Origin: an uncultured Shinella sp.
Lineage (GTDB): Bacteria; Pseudomonadota; Alphaproteobacteria; Rhizobiales; Rhizobiaceae
Direction of reading: 5' to 3'
DNA length: 64,000 bases
Assembly: GCF_946479415.1 (NCBI RefSeq)
Contig: NZ_CAMLFY010000004.1
Location: forward strand, 1 to 64,000
Shown here: positions 52,597 to 62,423 of the stretch, piece after piece
Position numbering within the stretch: position 1 is the stretch's first letter
How the letters are laid out: each line of letters starts with the position of its first letter
The notes under the pieces: model-generated
Databases searched by the model: none
What the model was told of the DNA's origin: nothing
The model's input: the letters and a program-made list of their open reading frames with translations, nothing else
Program-made: the position numbers and the translations under genes

Positions 52597-53532
52597 TCAG
52601 GCTTTCGGGATCTCGAAACCGAGGGTCCATTTGTCGCCGAGCAGCCGATCGTATCGCGGTGGGTCGAACCGCTCGAAGCCGCCCCCGGGATAGAGGGTCA
52701 GTTCGCCCAGCTTGATCCAATCGTCGCTGGCATAGAGATCGATGCGCAGGAAATCGAAACCTTTGCCGATCGTCTGCGCGATGCCCATCATCTCGTCGAA
52801 ACGCGCCGGCTTCGGCACGTCACCTGGATGCGGCGTGAGATAATCGGGATCATGGAACGGCAGGCGCTGCCAGTCGGGCGTGTAGTGGCAGGCATAGCCC
52901 TTGCCGTCGATACGCAGGTTCACCTCGATATGCGAAACGACGCCATCGAAAGTGAAGAAACGGTAGTCCCAGGGCACGCCGCCATCGACCACCAGCATCG
53001 CCTCGATCAGTATCTGCGGCTTGACCTGACTATAGGCCCATTCGCGATTGTAATGGGCGTGATCGAGCGCAAGCCAAGCCGGCGCCGGATTGTCATCCAG
53101 CAGGCGACGGATGTCGTCCTGCGTATAGAGGAACCGTCCCTGCGCGCTGGCATGGGTCGGCTTCACCACGGCCGGCAGCGCGACCGTCGACCAGTCCACC
53201 GTTGAAAGATCGGTTCCAACCCAATAGGTCGGCGTCACATAGGCGGAGCCGAGCCTCTCCTCGACGAAGGGCTTTACGCCGGCCTTGTCGACCAGCGTGG
53301 CGTAGATGGGTTTGCGATCATAGAGTTTTCGCGCCTGCACCTTCTCACAGAAGGTCTTGGGGCGATCGATATCGGGCCATTCACCCTTGATGACCCAGTA
53401 TTTCAGCTTCAGATAAGATTTATCCGACAGCGGCGCAATGACGCGCCAGATCAGATGACGGAACATCTCCTTGAGCGTCCGCCGCTGATAGCCGGGAACA
53501 AGGAACGTCTCCTTGCGAACCGGGTTCTCCAT
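52597..53532 (-). CDS. TupA-like ATP-grasp protein of polysaccharide loci
   Basis: 311 residues from the ATG at 53532 (MENPVRKETF). The pattern LKYWVIKGEWPDIDRPKTFCEKVQARKL (in part: LKYWVIKGEWPDIDRPKTF) with VVKPTHASAQGRFLY, the ATP-binding Lys, and FLRIDLYASDDWIKLGELT with acidic metal ligands, fits the TupA-like family. Such proteins are found in capsule, teichuronopeptide and exopolysaccharide gene sets and probably attach an amino acid to a sugar acid. It is divergent from the flippase gene, with its own terminator. Confidence 0.82.
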   Translation of the reverse strand: MENPVRKETFLVPGYQRRTLKEMFRHLIWRVIAPLSDKSYLKLKYWVIKGEWPDIDRPKTFCEKVQARKLYDRKPIYATLVDKAGVKPFVEERLGSAYVTPTYWVGTDLSTVDWSTVALPAVVKPTHASAQGRFLYTQDDIRRLLDDNPAPAWLALDHAHYNREWAYSQVKPQILIEAMLVVDGGVPWDYRFFTFDGVVSHIEVNLRIDGKGYACHYTPDWQRLPFHDPDYLTPHPGDVPKPARFDEMMGIAQTIGKGFDFLRIDLYASDDWIKLGELTLYPGGGFERFDPPRYDRLLGDKWTLGFEIPKA

Positions 53533-53621
53533 GATCGCCCCCAAATGCCTTTATTTTGTCATACCTCACCAATGACCGGCTTTATTTAATTCAAAGTTAT
53601 CTTTTCGTGGGAAAAGGGCGG

Positions 53622-55130
53622 ATGACCAGCGTTCTCGGCTCTTCCCTGCTCAATCTTGCAGCCACGCTCGTGGCGCTGCTCGCGGGCTTCCTCGTCAGCG
53701 TCATCAATGCGCGCGTGCTCGGCCCCGCCGGCTCGGGCCTCGTCGCCTATGCCATGTGGGTCATCGTCTGTGTTTCCGCCGTCGCCGACCGTGGCTTTCC
53801 GCAGATGGTGCTGCGCTATGTCGCCGCCGCGCGCGACAGGGGCGAGGATGCCTGGGCGCCGATCGTGCGCCGCGCCTTTACAGCCCTCCTGCCTGCGGTC
53901 GCCCTCGCCTTCATGTGCATGCTGGCCTTCGGTATTTTCCATCTGTTCTCGGGCGCGCCGGCGCCGTGGATCTGGATCGGCGCCAGCCTGCTCTTCCTGG
54001 CCTATGTGCTGGCTGCCTTCTCCGCGGCCGTCGCCCGCGGGCGCGGCCGTTTCGGCGAGGTCGCCTCCACGACGGCGGTCGGCAGCGTGCTGCAGGTACC
54101 GATCGTTTTTGCCGGCGCCTTCTTCGTCGGTCCGGGCGGCGCGCTCATCGGCATGCTGACGCGCTACCTGCCGCAGGTTTTCAGCCTTTCCAACCATCTC
54201 GATCGCCGCACGCCTTCCAATCCCTCAGCGCTGACGCCGGAGATGCAGACCTATCGGCGCAGCATGTGGACGACGGATGCAATCGACATCGTACTCCTCA
54301 CGCGCATCGAATTCCTCGTGGTCGGCTATTTCCTGGGCGACGCGGATGTCGGCTATTTCGCCGCCGCCGTCGTCTTTGCAGGTCTGGTCGGGCAGTTGAC
54401 GCTGCAGCTCTCGCCGGCGTTCCTCGTCGGCCTTGCCGCACGCACGGCCGGCGACAGCGCCGGGCCGCCCGATACCCTCTACCATAACAGCCTGCGGCTG
54501 ACCGCACTCTTCGTCATGCCGCTCGGCATCGGCGGGGCGGCTGTTATCGCCGAGCTCATTCCCATCGTCTTCGGGCAGGCGTTCCAGCCCGCAGCAAGTG
54601 CTGCGGTGCTCTTCCTGCTCGCCTCCGTTCCGGCAGGCCTCGCCGTCGTTCCCTGGGCCTATCTTGCCGCCCACGAGCAGGGCGGCCGGCTGCTGCGCGT
54701 GACGCTCGTCTCCGCCGCCCTGCTTTTCCTGCTTCTCGTCGTGGCCATTCCCTCCGGGGGCATTCTGGGTGCCGGCGCGGGGCGCATTCTCTCCGAAGTC
54801 CTGACGCTCGGACTGCTCGTGGCAGCCGTCGGCGCCCATGGCGGACCAACGGTTCCCTGGGGCGCACTTACCCGCACACTCACCGCCGCAAGCGCCTGCG
54901 GCGCCGTCGCCTTCGCCATGACGCTCCTGCTGCCGGGCCTCGCGGGCCTGCCGGTCGCGGTCATGCTGGGCGCTCTCGCCTATGCCGTCGCGGCCCGGAT
55001 GCTCAGGCTGATCACCCCTGACGAGGCGGCCCGGATCATCGGCATAGTCGAAGGGCGGCTGCCTGGGCGACTGCGCCCGTTCGCGCGGCGGATGGTCTGG
55101 CTCATCGCCGCAACGCCGGCATCCGGCTGA
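53622..55130 (+). CDS. Polysaccharide flippase (oligosaccharide exporter family)
   Basis: 502 residues from the ATG at 53622 (MTSVLGSSLLN), which has AAGGG upstream. Twelve to fourteen hydrophobic spans, starting with LLNLAATLVALLAGFLVS and NARVLGPAGSGLVAYA, a segment common to Wzx/MATE-like flippases. It should move lipid-linked repeat units of a surface polysaccharide across the inner membrane. It is divergent from the TupA-like gene and converges on the glycosyltransferase gene 5 bases away. Confidence 0.85.
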   Translation: MTSVLGSSLLNLAATLVALLAGFLVSVINARVLGPAGSGLVAYAMWVIVCVSAVADRGFPQMVLRYVAAARDRGEDAWAPIVRRAFTALLPAVALAFMCMLAFGIFHLFSGAPAPWIWIGASLLFLAYVLAAFSAAVARGRGRFGEVASTTAVGSVLQVPIVFAGAFFVGPGGALIGMLTRYLPQVFSLSNHLDRRTPSNPSALTPEMQTYRRSMWTTDAIDIVLLTRIEFLVVGYFLGDADVGYFAAAVVFAGLVGQLTLQLSPAFLVGLAARTAGDSAGPPDTLYHNSLRLTALFVMPLGIGGAAVIAELIPIVFGQAFQPAASAAVLFLLASVPAGLAVVPWAYLAAHEQGGRLLRVTLVSAALLFLLLVVAIPSGGILGAGAGRILSEVLTLGLLVAAVGAHGGPTVPWGALTRTLTAASACGAVAFAMTLLLPGLAGLPVAVMLGALAYAVAARMLRLITPDEAARIIGIVEGRLPGRLRPFARRMVWLIAATPASG

Positions 55131-55135
55131 TCGCT

Positions 55136-56311
55136 TCAGGCGAAAACCGTGGCCAGCGTCTGTCGGGCCACGTCATCCCAGGTGAGGATACCGTCGCGAT
55201 AGTCTTCGCGATGCGGCCAGGCCAGCGCAGTATCGATGACCGCCCGCCAATCATTCGGCCCATCGAGCGAATAGGTGATCTCGTTGCCGCGCGACACCGG
55301 AATGATATCGGGCAGGAGCACCGGCAGGCGGCAATAGCCGTATTGCAGCAGTTTGAGGCTTGATTCGGCGAGGTAGACTTCGCTGCTGTTCACCCGATAG
55401 GGCGCGAGACCGATATCGGCATGCCGGATGTAGGCCGCCAGCGTCTCGAAGGACTGTTCGCCATGCAGGCGGACATTGGCGGGTGCATCGCCGCGCCAGC
55501 GAATGCCGAACAGATGGAAGGTAACCTCCGGTGCCGCCGCCGCCATCGCATCGATGGAAACCTGGTCGAACAGCATATCACCGACGGCAACCGCGTTGCG
55601 GCTGCCCTCAGGATAGGGCGAAATCTCGGCACAGTCGAACACCGCGCCTTCGATGCCCTGCGGCACGAAATGCACCTTGCCGCCTGATGGCAGCATCTCG
55701 CCCAGCCGGCGCGAAGGAACGCAGACACTGTCGAAAAGTCCAATCCCCCGCTCCTCGACCTCCCGCAGATAGGGTGCGGCCCCGACACTTCGCAGGAGAT
55801 CGCGGCAGAAATACAAAAGCTTCGCGCGCGGGTTCAGCCGGCGCACGAGATCCAGAAAGACGACCGGTGTGCCGCTTTCGATCACGACGAGATCGGCGGC
55901 CTCTATCTTGTCTCGCACGAAGGCGGGAAGATGCCGGCCGTACAGCGCGAAGAGCGGCTTGACCAGCGCATTGACGAGCGGCTTTGCCGTGCTGAAAGCG
56001 TGAAGTGGCGGCAGATAGGCGCCGGCAGACAGCCCCGGCGCGACCTGGATATAACGGTTGTTCTGTTCACGGCGCAGCGCTTGCAGGCGTGACTTCTGCT
56101 TCAGGCTGCTCAGCGCACTATGGCCGACCGTGGTGAAGAACACCTCGTTGCCGGTCGCAGCCCAGCAGCGCGCCACGAAATGGATGCTTGCTTTCCGAAA
56201 ACCCTCCAGGAAGACGTGCGACGACAGGATGACGATCTTCCTGCCATCCGGGATCGGCTTCCCCGAGATCGACGTTTCGCGGTCGACGGAAAATGAGCGG
56301 CTGTGGTCCAT
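55136..56311 (-). CDS. GumK-like glycosyltransferase (probable glucuronosyltransferase)
   Basis: 391 residues starting MDHSRSFSVDRE. The N-terminal domain has IVILSSHVFLEGFRKASIHF and EVFFTTVGHSALS, which resemble GumK of Xanthomonas (GT70), the enzyme that adds glucuronic acid to lipid-linked xanthan precursor. The C-terminal donor domain includes IGLAPYRVNSSEVYLAESSL (in part: GLAPYRVNSSEVYLAESS) and LKLLQYGYCRLPVLLP. It is probably a peripheral inner-membrane enzyme of the same polysaccharide route as the flippase and ATP-grasp protein. Confidence 0.75.
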   Translation of the reverse strand: MDHSRSFSVDRETSISGKPIPDGRKIVILSSHVFLEGFRKASIHFVARCWAATGNEVFFTTVGHSALSSLKQKSRLQALRREQNNRYIQVAPGLSAGAYLPPLHAFSTAKPLVNALVKPLFALYGRHLPAFVRDKIEAADLVVIESGTPVVFLDLVRRLNPRAKLLYFCRDLLRSVGAAPYLREVEERGIGLFDSVCVPSRRLGEMLPSGGKVHFVPQGIEGAVFDCAEISPYPEGSRNAVAVGDMLFDQVSIDAMAAAAPEVTFHLFGIRWRGDAPANVRLHGEQSFETLAAYIRHADIGLAPYRVNSSEVYLAESSLKLLQYGYCRLPVLLPDIIPVSRGNEITYSLDGPNDWRAVIDTALAWPHREDYRDGILTWDDVARQTLATVFA

Positions 56312-56381
56312 GGCGAAAAGTTATACGCGATAGCCTTAACATTACCGGAATCCGGCCTGCCACTTTTTGTGCATTATCGGG

Positions 56382-56780
56382 TCAATCGACCCTGGCTGCC
56401 GTTTCATCCTCGGCGGCATCTAGTGCCGGCGCTTCACCCGGAACCCCTGGATTTCCTTCTGCGCGATCCCTGTGCAGGGTCGCACGGGCCAGCAGCATCA
56501 GCGTGACCGGCGTCGTGACAGTCACGAAAATCCCGATCAAAATCTCGTGAACCACGGGCCGTGTCGAGAGCACGGTGAAGAAGATCATCGAGGCCATGAC
56601 GATGCCGCCGGTGCCCCAGCTGGTGCCGAGCGTCGGCGCGTGGATGCGCTCATAGAAGGTCGGCAGGCGCACGAAGCCGATTGTGCCGATCAGCGTCAGG
56701 CCGGCGCCGATGACGAGGAAGAAGGCGACGGCAAGGGCGGCCCAGGCCGGCAGGTCGATGGCGTGTTCGATGCTGCTCAT
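56382..56780 (-). CDS. phaG: Multisubunit cation/proton antiporter subunit G
   Basis: 132 residues with three hydrophobic spans and the MnhG/PhaG signature [22 protein letters not shown]. The start overlaps the subunit F stop by 4 bases. It is the last gene of the six-gene operon, and its C-terminal 30 residues are a charged tail. Confidence 0.93.
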   Translation of the reverse strand: MSSIEHAIDLPAWAALAVAFFLVIGAGLTLIGTIGFVRLPTFYERIHAPTLGTSWGTGGIVMASMIFFTVLSTRPVVHEILIGIFVTVTTPVTLMLLARATLHRDRAEGNPGVPGEAPALDAAEDETAARVD

Positions 56781-57058
56781 TCGATCACCTCGCCGCGCAT
56801 CAGGAATTTGGCGAGCGCCACCGTGGCGACGAAACCGAGCATGCCGATCACCAGCGACGCCTCGAAATAGATGACCTTTCCGGTGCGGATGCCGAAGACC
56901 ATCAGGAGCAGCATCGAGTTTACATAAAGCGTATCAAGCGCGAGAACGCGGTCCTGTGCCCGCGGTCCGCGCGCCATGCGCAGGGCCGCCAGCGCCATCG
57001 CGAGAACGAGGCAGATCTGCGCAAACACCATAGCCCAGGAGAGGATCGTGTGGCTCAT
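56777..57058 (-). CDS. phaF: Multisubunit cation/proton antiporter subunit F
   Basis: 93 residues, three hydrophobic spans, with the conserved [20 protein letters not shown] of MnhF/PhaF proteins (read in part). Overlaps subunits E and G by 4 bases at both ends. Confidence 0.93.
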   Translation of the reverse strand: MSHTILSWAMVFAQICLVLAMALAALRMARGPRAQDRVLALDTLYVNSMLLLMVFGIRTGKVIYFEASLVIGMLGFVATVALAKFLMRGEVIE

Positions 57059-57531
57059 TCGAAAATCTCCATCAGCAGTGCCTCATAGCGGCCCTTGATC
57101 AGGACCTGCCATTCCGCCTCATCGACGAGGTCGAGCACGTGGATGAGCACCGTCTTGCTCAGCGAATTGTATTCCAGCCAGGCGGTGCCCGGCGTGCTCG
57201 TAACCACCACGGCCAGCACGGCGAGCGCCGTCGGGTTCTGAAGGTCGAGCGGCACGGTGATGAAACCGGACCGGAAGCGCCGTCCACGCCCGGCGACCAG
57301 GATCGCAGCGACAGCGATGTTCGAGCGCACGATATCGTAGAGCACGATGCCGACGAGCTTCGGCAGCAGATACCATTTCGGCATGCGCGGTTTTGCCGGT
57401 CGCAACGAGGCCATGCCCCAGGAGGCGAAGACCGCAACGACACTGCCGAGAATGAGATGGCCGAGCGTAAAACCGTTGAGGGCGAGCCACATGATGACGA
57501 GCGAGGCGCTGAGCAGCGGATAGGGCAGCAT
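57055..57531 (-). CDS. phaE: Multisubunit cation/proton antiporter subunit E
   Basis: 158 residues from the ATG at 57531 ([11 protein letters not shown]), which has GGAGGGATC upstream. Hydrophobic N-terminus, [17 protein letters not shown] and the conserved [11 protein letters not shown] of MnhE/PhaE. It starts 1 base before the end of the preceding subunit D gene region and overlaps subunit F. Confidence 0.92.
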   Translation of the reverse strand: MLPYPLLSASLVIMWLALNGFTLGHLILGSVVAVFASWGMASLRPAKPRMPKWYLLPKLVGIVLYDIVRSNIAVAAILVAGRGRRFRSGFITVPLDLQNPTALAVLAVVVTSTPGTAWLEYNSLSKTVLIHVLDLVDEAEWQVLIKGRYEALLMEIFE

Positions 57532-57532
57532 G

Positions 57533-59170
57533 TCAGATCCCTCCCCCGCCATCCGGCCCGCTCGCTTCGGCGACACCGGCACGGCGTGCATTGATCACCG
57601 CATCGATATAGGTGCCGGGCTGCTGCAGGTTGCGCACGGTCTCTTCCATGTAATGCATCGCGGGGCCGGCCTTGATGGTCAGCGTCAAAGTCAGCGCGAT
57701 CAGCAGCATGACAGGCGCCATTTCCATGACGAGCACCCGCGGCACCGTTCCCTCCATCGAGGCCCAGAAGGTGCGGATGCCGGCACGCGTCATCGAGATC
57801 AGCGCGGCGAGGCCCGACAGGATCAGCAGGCCAACGATCCACCAAACCGAGGCCGGGACCGGCTGATCCGCACTGGCACCCATGCCGATCATCCCCGTCA
57901 GCATGGCGAATTTCGCGACGAAGCCGGAGAGCGGCGGCAGGCCCGACAAGAGGATGCCGCAGGCGGCAAAGCAGATGCCGAGTACCGCGATCGTTCCCGG
58001 CATAGTCACGCCGATCTCGACCTCCTGCTCCTCCTCGTCCGCATCACCATAGGCTTCCATGGTGACGGCGAGAACCGACGCACCGGCATCCTGCCCGCGC
58101 TCGACAAGCTCGATCAGCATGAAGAAGGCGCCGATCGTCAGGGTGGAGCTGACCATGTAGAAGAGTGCGCCCGCCGTGACCTCGCCATTGCTGAGGCCGA
58201 GGACCGCCAGAAGCGTGCCGGAGGAGACAAGCACGGAATAACTCGCCAGACGGCCAAGCGCCTGGGAGGCGAGCACGCCGATCGTACCGAAGGCGATCGT
58301 CGCCATGCCGCCATAGAGCAGCACGTTGAGGCCGAGGCCGGCGGATTCACCCTGCCCGAAGACGAGCAGCGAGAGACGCAGGATCACATAGATGCCGACC
58401 TTGCTCATGATGGCGAAGATGCCGGCAACCGGCGCGACAGCCGCGCTATAGGCGCCGGGCAGCCAGAAGTTCAGCGGCCACATGCCGGCCTTGATGAGGA
58501 AGACGACGCCGAGAATGGCAGCCCCCGCCTCAAGCAGCATGCGCCGCTCGCCTTCGATTTCGCCGATGCGCACAGCAAGGTCGGCCATGTTGAGCGTGCC
58601 TGCGGAGCCATAGATCGCGCTGACGCCGATCAGGAAGCAGAGCGCCGCAGCAAGGTTGACGGCGATGTATTGCAGGCCCGCCTTGACGCGCATCGGGCCG
58701 GAGCCGTGCATCAGAAGACCGTAGGAGGCGGCGAGCATCACCTCGAAGAAGACGAAGAGATTGAAGAGATCGCCCGTCAGGAAGGCGCCGTTGAGCCCCA
58801 TCAGCAGGAACTGGAACAGCGAGTGGAAATGCGCACCGGCCGCATGCCAGCGGGCGAGCGCGTAGACCAGTGCCGGAATGGCGAGGATCGCGGCGAGCAC
58901 GAGCATCAATGCCGAGAGCCGGTCGACGACCAGCACGATGCCGAAGGGTGCCGGCCAGTTGCCGAGGAGATAGACGCCGTCGAAAGCGCCGCCACTGCCG
59001 TTCGCCAGCCGGAAAAGGTTGATGGCGATGGCGGCGAGCGCCAGTGTGGAGACGACGCTGATCATGGCTTTGACGACGCGCTGGCGCTCGTCGAAGAACA
59101 AGAGAAGCGCACCCGCGATCAGCGGAATGACGATCGGCGCGATGATGAGGTGTTGCTGCCAGCCGCTCAT
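57533..59170 (-). CDS. phaD: Multisubunit cation/proton antiporter subunit D
   Basis: 545-residue polytopic protein homologous to the proton-channel subunits NuoL/M/N of complex I. Motifs include FFEVMLAASYGLLMHG with the key Glu, FLIKAGMWPLNFWLPGAY with the key Lys, and LGRLASYSVLVSSGTLL. Works with subunit A in the proton-translocating core of the antiporter. Start overlaps the subunit C stop by 4 bases. Confidence 0.94.
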   Translation of the reverse strand: MSGWQQHLIIAPIVIPLIAGALLLFFDERQRVVKAMISVVSTLALAAIAINLFRLANGSGGAFDGVYLLGNWPAPFGIVLVVDRLSALMLVLAAILAIPALVYALARWHAAGAHFHSLFQFLLMGLNGAFLTGDLFNLFVFFEVMLAASYGLLMHGSGPMRVKAGLQYIAVNLAAALCFLIGVSAIYGSAGTLNMADLAVRIGEIEGERRMLLEAGAAILGVVFLIKAGMWPLNFWLPGAYSAAVAPVAGIFAIMSKVGIYVILRLSLLVFGQGESAGLGLNVLLYGGMATIAFGTIGVLASQALGRLASYSVLVSSGTLLAVLGLSNGEVTAGALFYMVSSTLTIGAFFMLIELVERGQDAGASVLAVTMEAYGDADEEEQEVEIGVTMPGTIAVLGICFAACGILLSGLPPLSGFVAKFAMLTGMIGMGASADQPVPASVWWIVGLLILSGLAALISMTRAGIRTFWASMEGTVPRVLVMEMAPVMLLIALTLTLTIKAGPAMHYMEETVRNLQQPGTYIDAVINARRAGVAEASGPDGGGGI

Positions 59171-59505
59171 TTAGGCTGCTCCCTGCCATCGACATGGTCG
59201 GTGCCGGTCAGCCCGCGAGCGGCGAGCAGCACGACGAGGAACAGTGCCGTCGTGGCAAAGCCGATGACGATCGCCGTCAGCACAAGCGCCTGCGGCACGG
59301 GGTCCGTCAAAGTCGAGACGTCGACGCCCTCGCCGAGCAGCGGTGCAGCATTGGATTTCACGCCGCCGACGCCGAAGATGAAGAGATTGACGGCATAGGA
59401 GAGCAGCGACAGGCCGATGATGACCTGGTAGGTGCGCGGGCGCAGGATCAGCCAGACGCCCGAGCCGGTCATGATGCCGATACCGATTGCGAGAACGAGT
59501 TCCAT
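59167..59505 (-). CDS. phaC: Multisubunit cation/proton antiporter subunit C
   Basis: 112 residues, NuoK-like with three spans; the segment IGLSLLSYAVNLFIFGVGG and the ending TDPVPQALVLTAIVIGFATTA (in part: DPVPQALVLTAIVIGFATT) are typical of MnhC/PhaC. A GGAGGAAAC ribosome binding site precedes the ATG, which overlaps the phaAB stop by one base (TGATG). Confidence 0.94.
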   Translation of the reverse strand: MELVLAIGIGIMTGSGVWLILRPRTYQVIIGLSLLSYAVNLFIFGVGGVKSNAAPLLGEGVDVSTLTDPVPQALVLTAIVIGFATTALFLVVLLAARGLTGTDHVDGREQPK

Positions 59506-62423
59506 CAGGTTTCCTCCGCCTTGGGGGCGTCGAGACTGCGGACCCGATGCGTGCGTATGGATTGGTGGGCAAGTGCGATGAGGATCAGCACCGTTGCGCC
59601 GACGACGAGCGAGAAGACGCCGAGATCGAAAAGCAGCGCGCTCGCGGCCGGCACCTTGCCGATGAACGGCACCTCTATGTATTGCGAGTGGGTGGTCAGG
59701 AACGGATAGCCCAGCAGCCATGCGCCCATGCCGGTCGCCGCCGCCATGATGAGGCCGAACCCCATCCAGCGCAGCGGCAGGATACGCAGGCGATCTTCCG
59801 CCCAGCGCACGCCACCCGCAAGATATTGCAGCAGGAAGGCGATGGCCATGGTGATGCCGGCGGCAAAGCCGCCGCCCGGCAGGTCGTGGCCGCGCAGGAA
59901 GATATAGACCGAGAAGGTCGCGATAACAGGGAACATCCACTGCATGATGACCGAGGGCACCAGCAGGTAGTCGCGCACCGTATCGCCTGCCGAACGCTCG
60001 GGCCGCTCCGCATCGAAGGCGTTCTGAATGCGCTGCTGCTCGGGCTTCTCGACGCTGTCGGGCGCCGGACGGAAGCGGCGAAGCAGCGCAAAGATCGTCA
60101 GTGCCACGATGGCCAGAACCGCAATCTCGCCCATCGTGTCGAAGCCGCGGAAATCGACGAGGATGACGTTGACGACATTGCGCCCGCCGCCTTCGCTATA
60201 GGCCTTGTCGAGGAAGTAGCTGGCGATCGCGTCCGGCACCGGCTGTGTCATGATCGCGTAGGAAAACAGGAACATGCCGAAGCCGCAGGAAATCGCGAGC
60301 AGGAAATCGCGAAAGCGGCGGCTGCGCGCGGAAAACGACACGGAGTTATCGACCTTTTCCGAGCGCTTCGGCAGCCAGCGCAGGCCAAGCAACAGCAGAA
60401 CCGTCGTGACGATCTCGACGACGAGCTGCGTGATGGCAAGGTCTGGCGCGGACAGCCAGACGAAGGTGATGCAGGTGGTGATACCGGCACCGCCGAGCAA
60501 GACGAGAGCGGCGAGACGGTGATACTTCGCCTGGTAGGCCGCGCCCAATGCACAGAACGCGCCGATAGCCCAGACGGCGGCAAAGGTCGGATCGATATCC
60601 TTCAAGACCAGCGGCTTCGGCGAGAAGCCCGCAAGGTAAAGCGAGACCGCACCGGCCAGGAAGCCCGCGGCTGCGACGAGGCGAAGTTGCGGCTGGAGGT
60701 GGCGCGTGCCGAGATTGCTTTCCAGCCAGCGCGCCCATTTCCAGGAGACGGTGACGAGAATACGCTCGAAGATACGCTGGCCGCCGAGATGCCGGAAAAG
60801 CGGCGGCCCGTCGTCGCATTTGGCGAGATAATCCTTCAGCACGAAATAGAGCGCCGCACCGCCGACAAGCGCGATCAGGCTCATGATCAGCGGCGTGTTG
60901 ACGCCGTGCCAGATGGCGAGGCTGTATTCCGGTGTGCGATCACCGAGCACGGAGATGACGGCGGAATGCAGGAACGGGCCGATCGACAGGCTCGGAATGA
61001 TGCCGACGACGAGGCACGCCAGCACGAGAAATTCGATGGGGAAGCGCATCCAGTGCGGCGGCTCGTGCGGCTTGGGTTTCGGCAGATCCGTCGGCTCGGG
61101 GCCGAAGAACACCATGTGGATGAAGCGCAGCGAATAGGCGACGGAGAAGGCGCCGGCCAGGGTGGCGACATAGGGCAGGACGCGGTCGAGCACGGAATCG
61201 GCGTGCGTCTCCACGGCTTCGGCGAAGAACATTTCCTTGGAAATGAAGCCGTTGAGCAGCGGCACCCCGGCCATGGCGGCACTGGCCACCATGGCAAGCG
61301 TTCCCGTTATCGGCAGGTATTTCAAGAGCCCGCTCAATCGTCGCATGTCGCGCGTGCCGGTCTCGTGGTCGATGATGCCGGCGGCCATGAAAAGCGAGGC
61401 CTTGAAGGTCGCATGGTTCATCATGTGGAAAATCGCCGCGACCGCCGCGACGGGACTGCCCAGGCTGAGCAGCGTCGTGATGAGGCCCAGATGGCTGATC
61501 GTCGAATAGGCGAGCAGGCCCTTCAGGTCCTGCTGGAACATCGCGAAATAGGCACCGAGGATCAGCGTGCTGATGCCGGCGATGCCGACCAGCATGAACC
61601 ATTCATAGGTGCCCGACAGCGCCGGCCAGAACCGCACGAGCAGAAAGACGCCGGCCTTCACCATGGTCGCGGAATGCAGGTAGGCCGAGACGGGCGTGGG
61701 CGCCGCCATGGCGTTCGGCAGCCAGAAATGGAACGGCACCTGCGCGCTCTTGGTCAACGCGCCGATGAGGATAAGAACCAGCGCCGTGAGATAGAGCGGA
61801 TGCGCCTTGATCAGGTCGCCCGAGGCCAGCACCACATCGAGATCGTAGCTGCCGACGATATGGCCGAGCACCAGCAGGCCGGCGAGCAGGCAGAAGCCGC
61901 CGATACCGGTGATGGTGAGCGCCATGCGCGCGCCGTCGCGGGCGGCGGCATTGTTGTGCCAGTAGCTGATCAGCAGGAAGGAGAAGATGCTGGTCAGCTC
62001 CCAGAAAACCGAGAGCAGGATGATGTTGCCGGACAGCACGATGCCGAGCATCGAGCCCATGAAGGCGAGCAGGAACGAGAAGAAGCGTGGAACCGGATCC
62101 TCCTCGGACATGTAGTAGCGCGCATAGAGGACGACGAGGAAACCGATGCCGGTGATGAGCATCGCAAAGAGCCAGGCAAACCCATCCATGCGCAGGGTGA
62201 AATTCAGCCCGAGCTGCGGCAGCCATTCGAGATCGAGCCGCACCTTGCCGCCATCGCGCACCGAGGGATAGAGCACCGCCGTCAAGACGAGGGTGACGAA
62301 GGTCACGGCGCCTGCCATGCGCGCGGCAAGGACGCGCGAATCGGTCCTCAGCAGAACGATCGCCGCCAGGCTTCCCGCGAAGGGAAGGCAGACCAGCAGG
62401 ACCAGAATCATTTCACCTGTCAT
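59505..62423 (-). CDS. phaAB: Fused antiporter subunit A/B
   Basis: 972 residues. The N-terminal 500 residues are the NuoL-like part (FWELTSIFSFLLISYWHN, LTKSAQVPFHFWLPNAM, ATFKASLFMAAGIIDHETGT). Then come the MbhD/MbhE-like spans (PDLAITQLVVEIVTTVLLLL, FRGFDTMGEIAVLAIVALTI) and a MnhB domain (FLRGHDLPGGGFAAGI). Fusion of A and B is the usual rhizobial Pha arrangement. The complex exports Na+ or K+ in exchange for protons and is needed for alkaline or salt tolerance in relatives. First gene of the operon; an ATG four codons later is an alternative start. Confidence 0.95.
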   Translation of the reverse strand: MTGEMILVLLVCLPFAGSLAAIVLLRTDSRVLAARMAGAVTFVTLVLTAVLYPSVRDGGKVRLDLEWLPQLGLNFTLRMDGFAWLFAMLITGIGFLVVLYARYYMSEEDPVPRFFSFLLAFMGSMLGIVLSGNIILLSVFWELTSIFSFLLISYWHNNAAARDGARMALTITGIGGFCLLAGLLVLGHIVGSYDLDVVLASGDLIKAHPLYLTALVLILIGALTKSAQVPFHFWLPNAMAAPTPVSAYLHSATMVKAGVFLLVRFWPALSGTYEWFMLVGIAGISTLILGAYFAMFQQDLKGLLAYSTISHLGLITTLLSLGSPVAAVAAIFHMMNHATFKASLFMAAGIIDHETGTRDMRRLSGLLKYLPITGTLAMVASAAMAGVPLLNGFISKEMFFAEAVETHADSVLDRVLPYVATLAGAFSVAYSLRFIHMVFFGPEPTDLPKPKPHEPPHWMRFPIEFLVLACLVVGIIPSLSIGPFLHSAVISVLGDRTPEYSLAIWHGVNTPLIMSLIALVGGAALYFVLKDYLAKCDDGPPLFRHLGGQRIFERILVTVSWKWARWLESNLGTRHLQPQLRLVAAAGFLAGAVSLYLAGFSPKPLVLKDIDPTFAAVWAIGAFCALGAAYQAKYHRLAALVLLGGAGITTCITFVWLSAPDLAITQLVVEIVTTVLLLLGLRWLPKRSEKVDNSVSFSARSRRFRDFLLAISCGFGMFLFSYAIMTQPVPDAIASYFLDKAYSEGGGRNVVNVILVDFRGFDTMGEIAVLAIVALTIFALLRRFRPAPDSVEKPEQQRIQNAFDAERPERSAGDTVRDYLLVPSVIMQWMFPVIATFSVYIFLRGHDLPGGGFAAGITMAIAFLLQYLAGGVRWAEDRLRILPLRWMGFGLIMAAATGMGAWLLGYPFLTTHSQYIEVPFIGKVPAASALLFDLGVFSLVVGATVLILIALAHQSIRTHRVRSLDAPKAEET

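Noticed and set aside
57530..59398. Plus-strand open frame of 622 codons
   Set aside because: Antisense to phaD and phaC, low-complexity charged sequence, no ribosome binding site.
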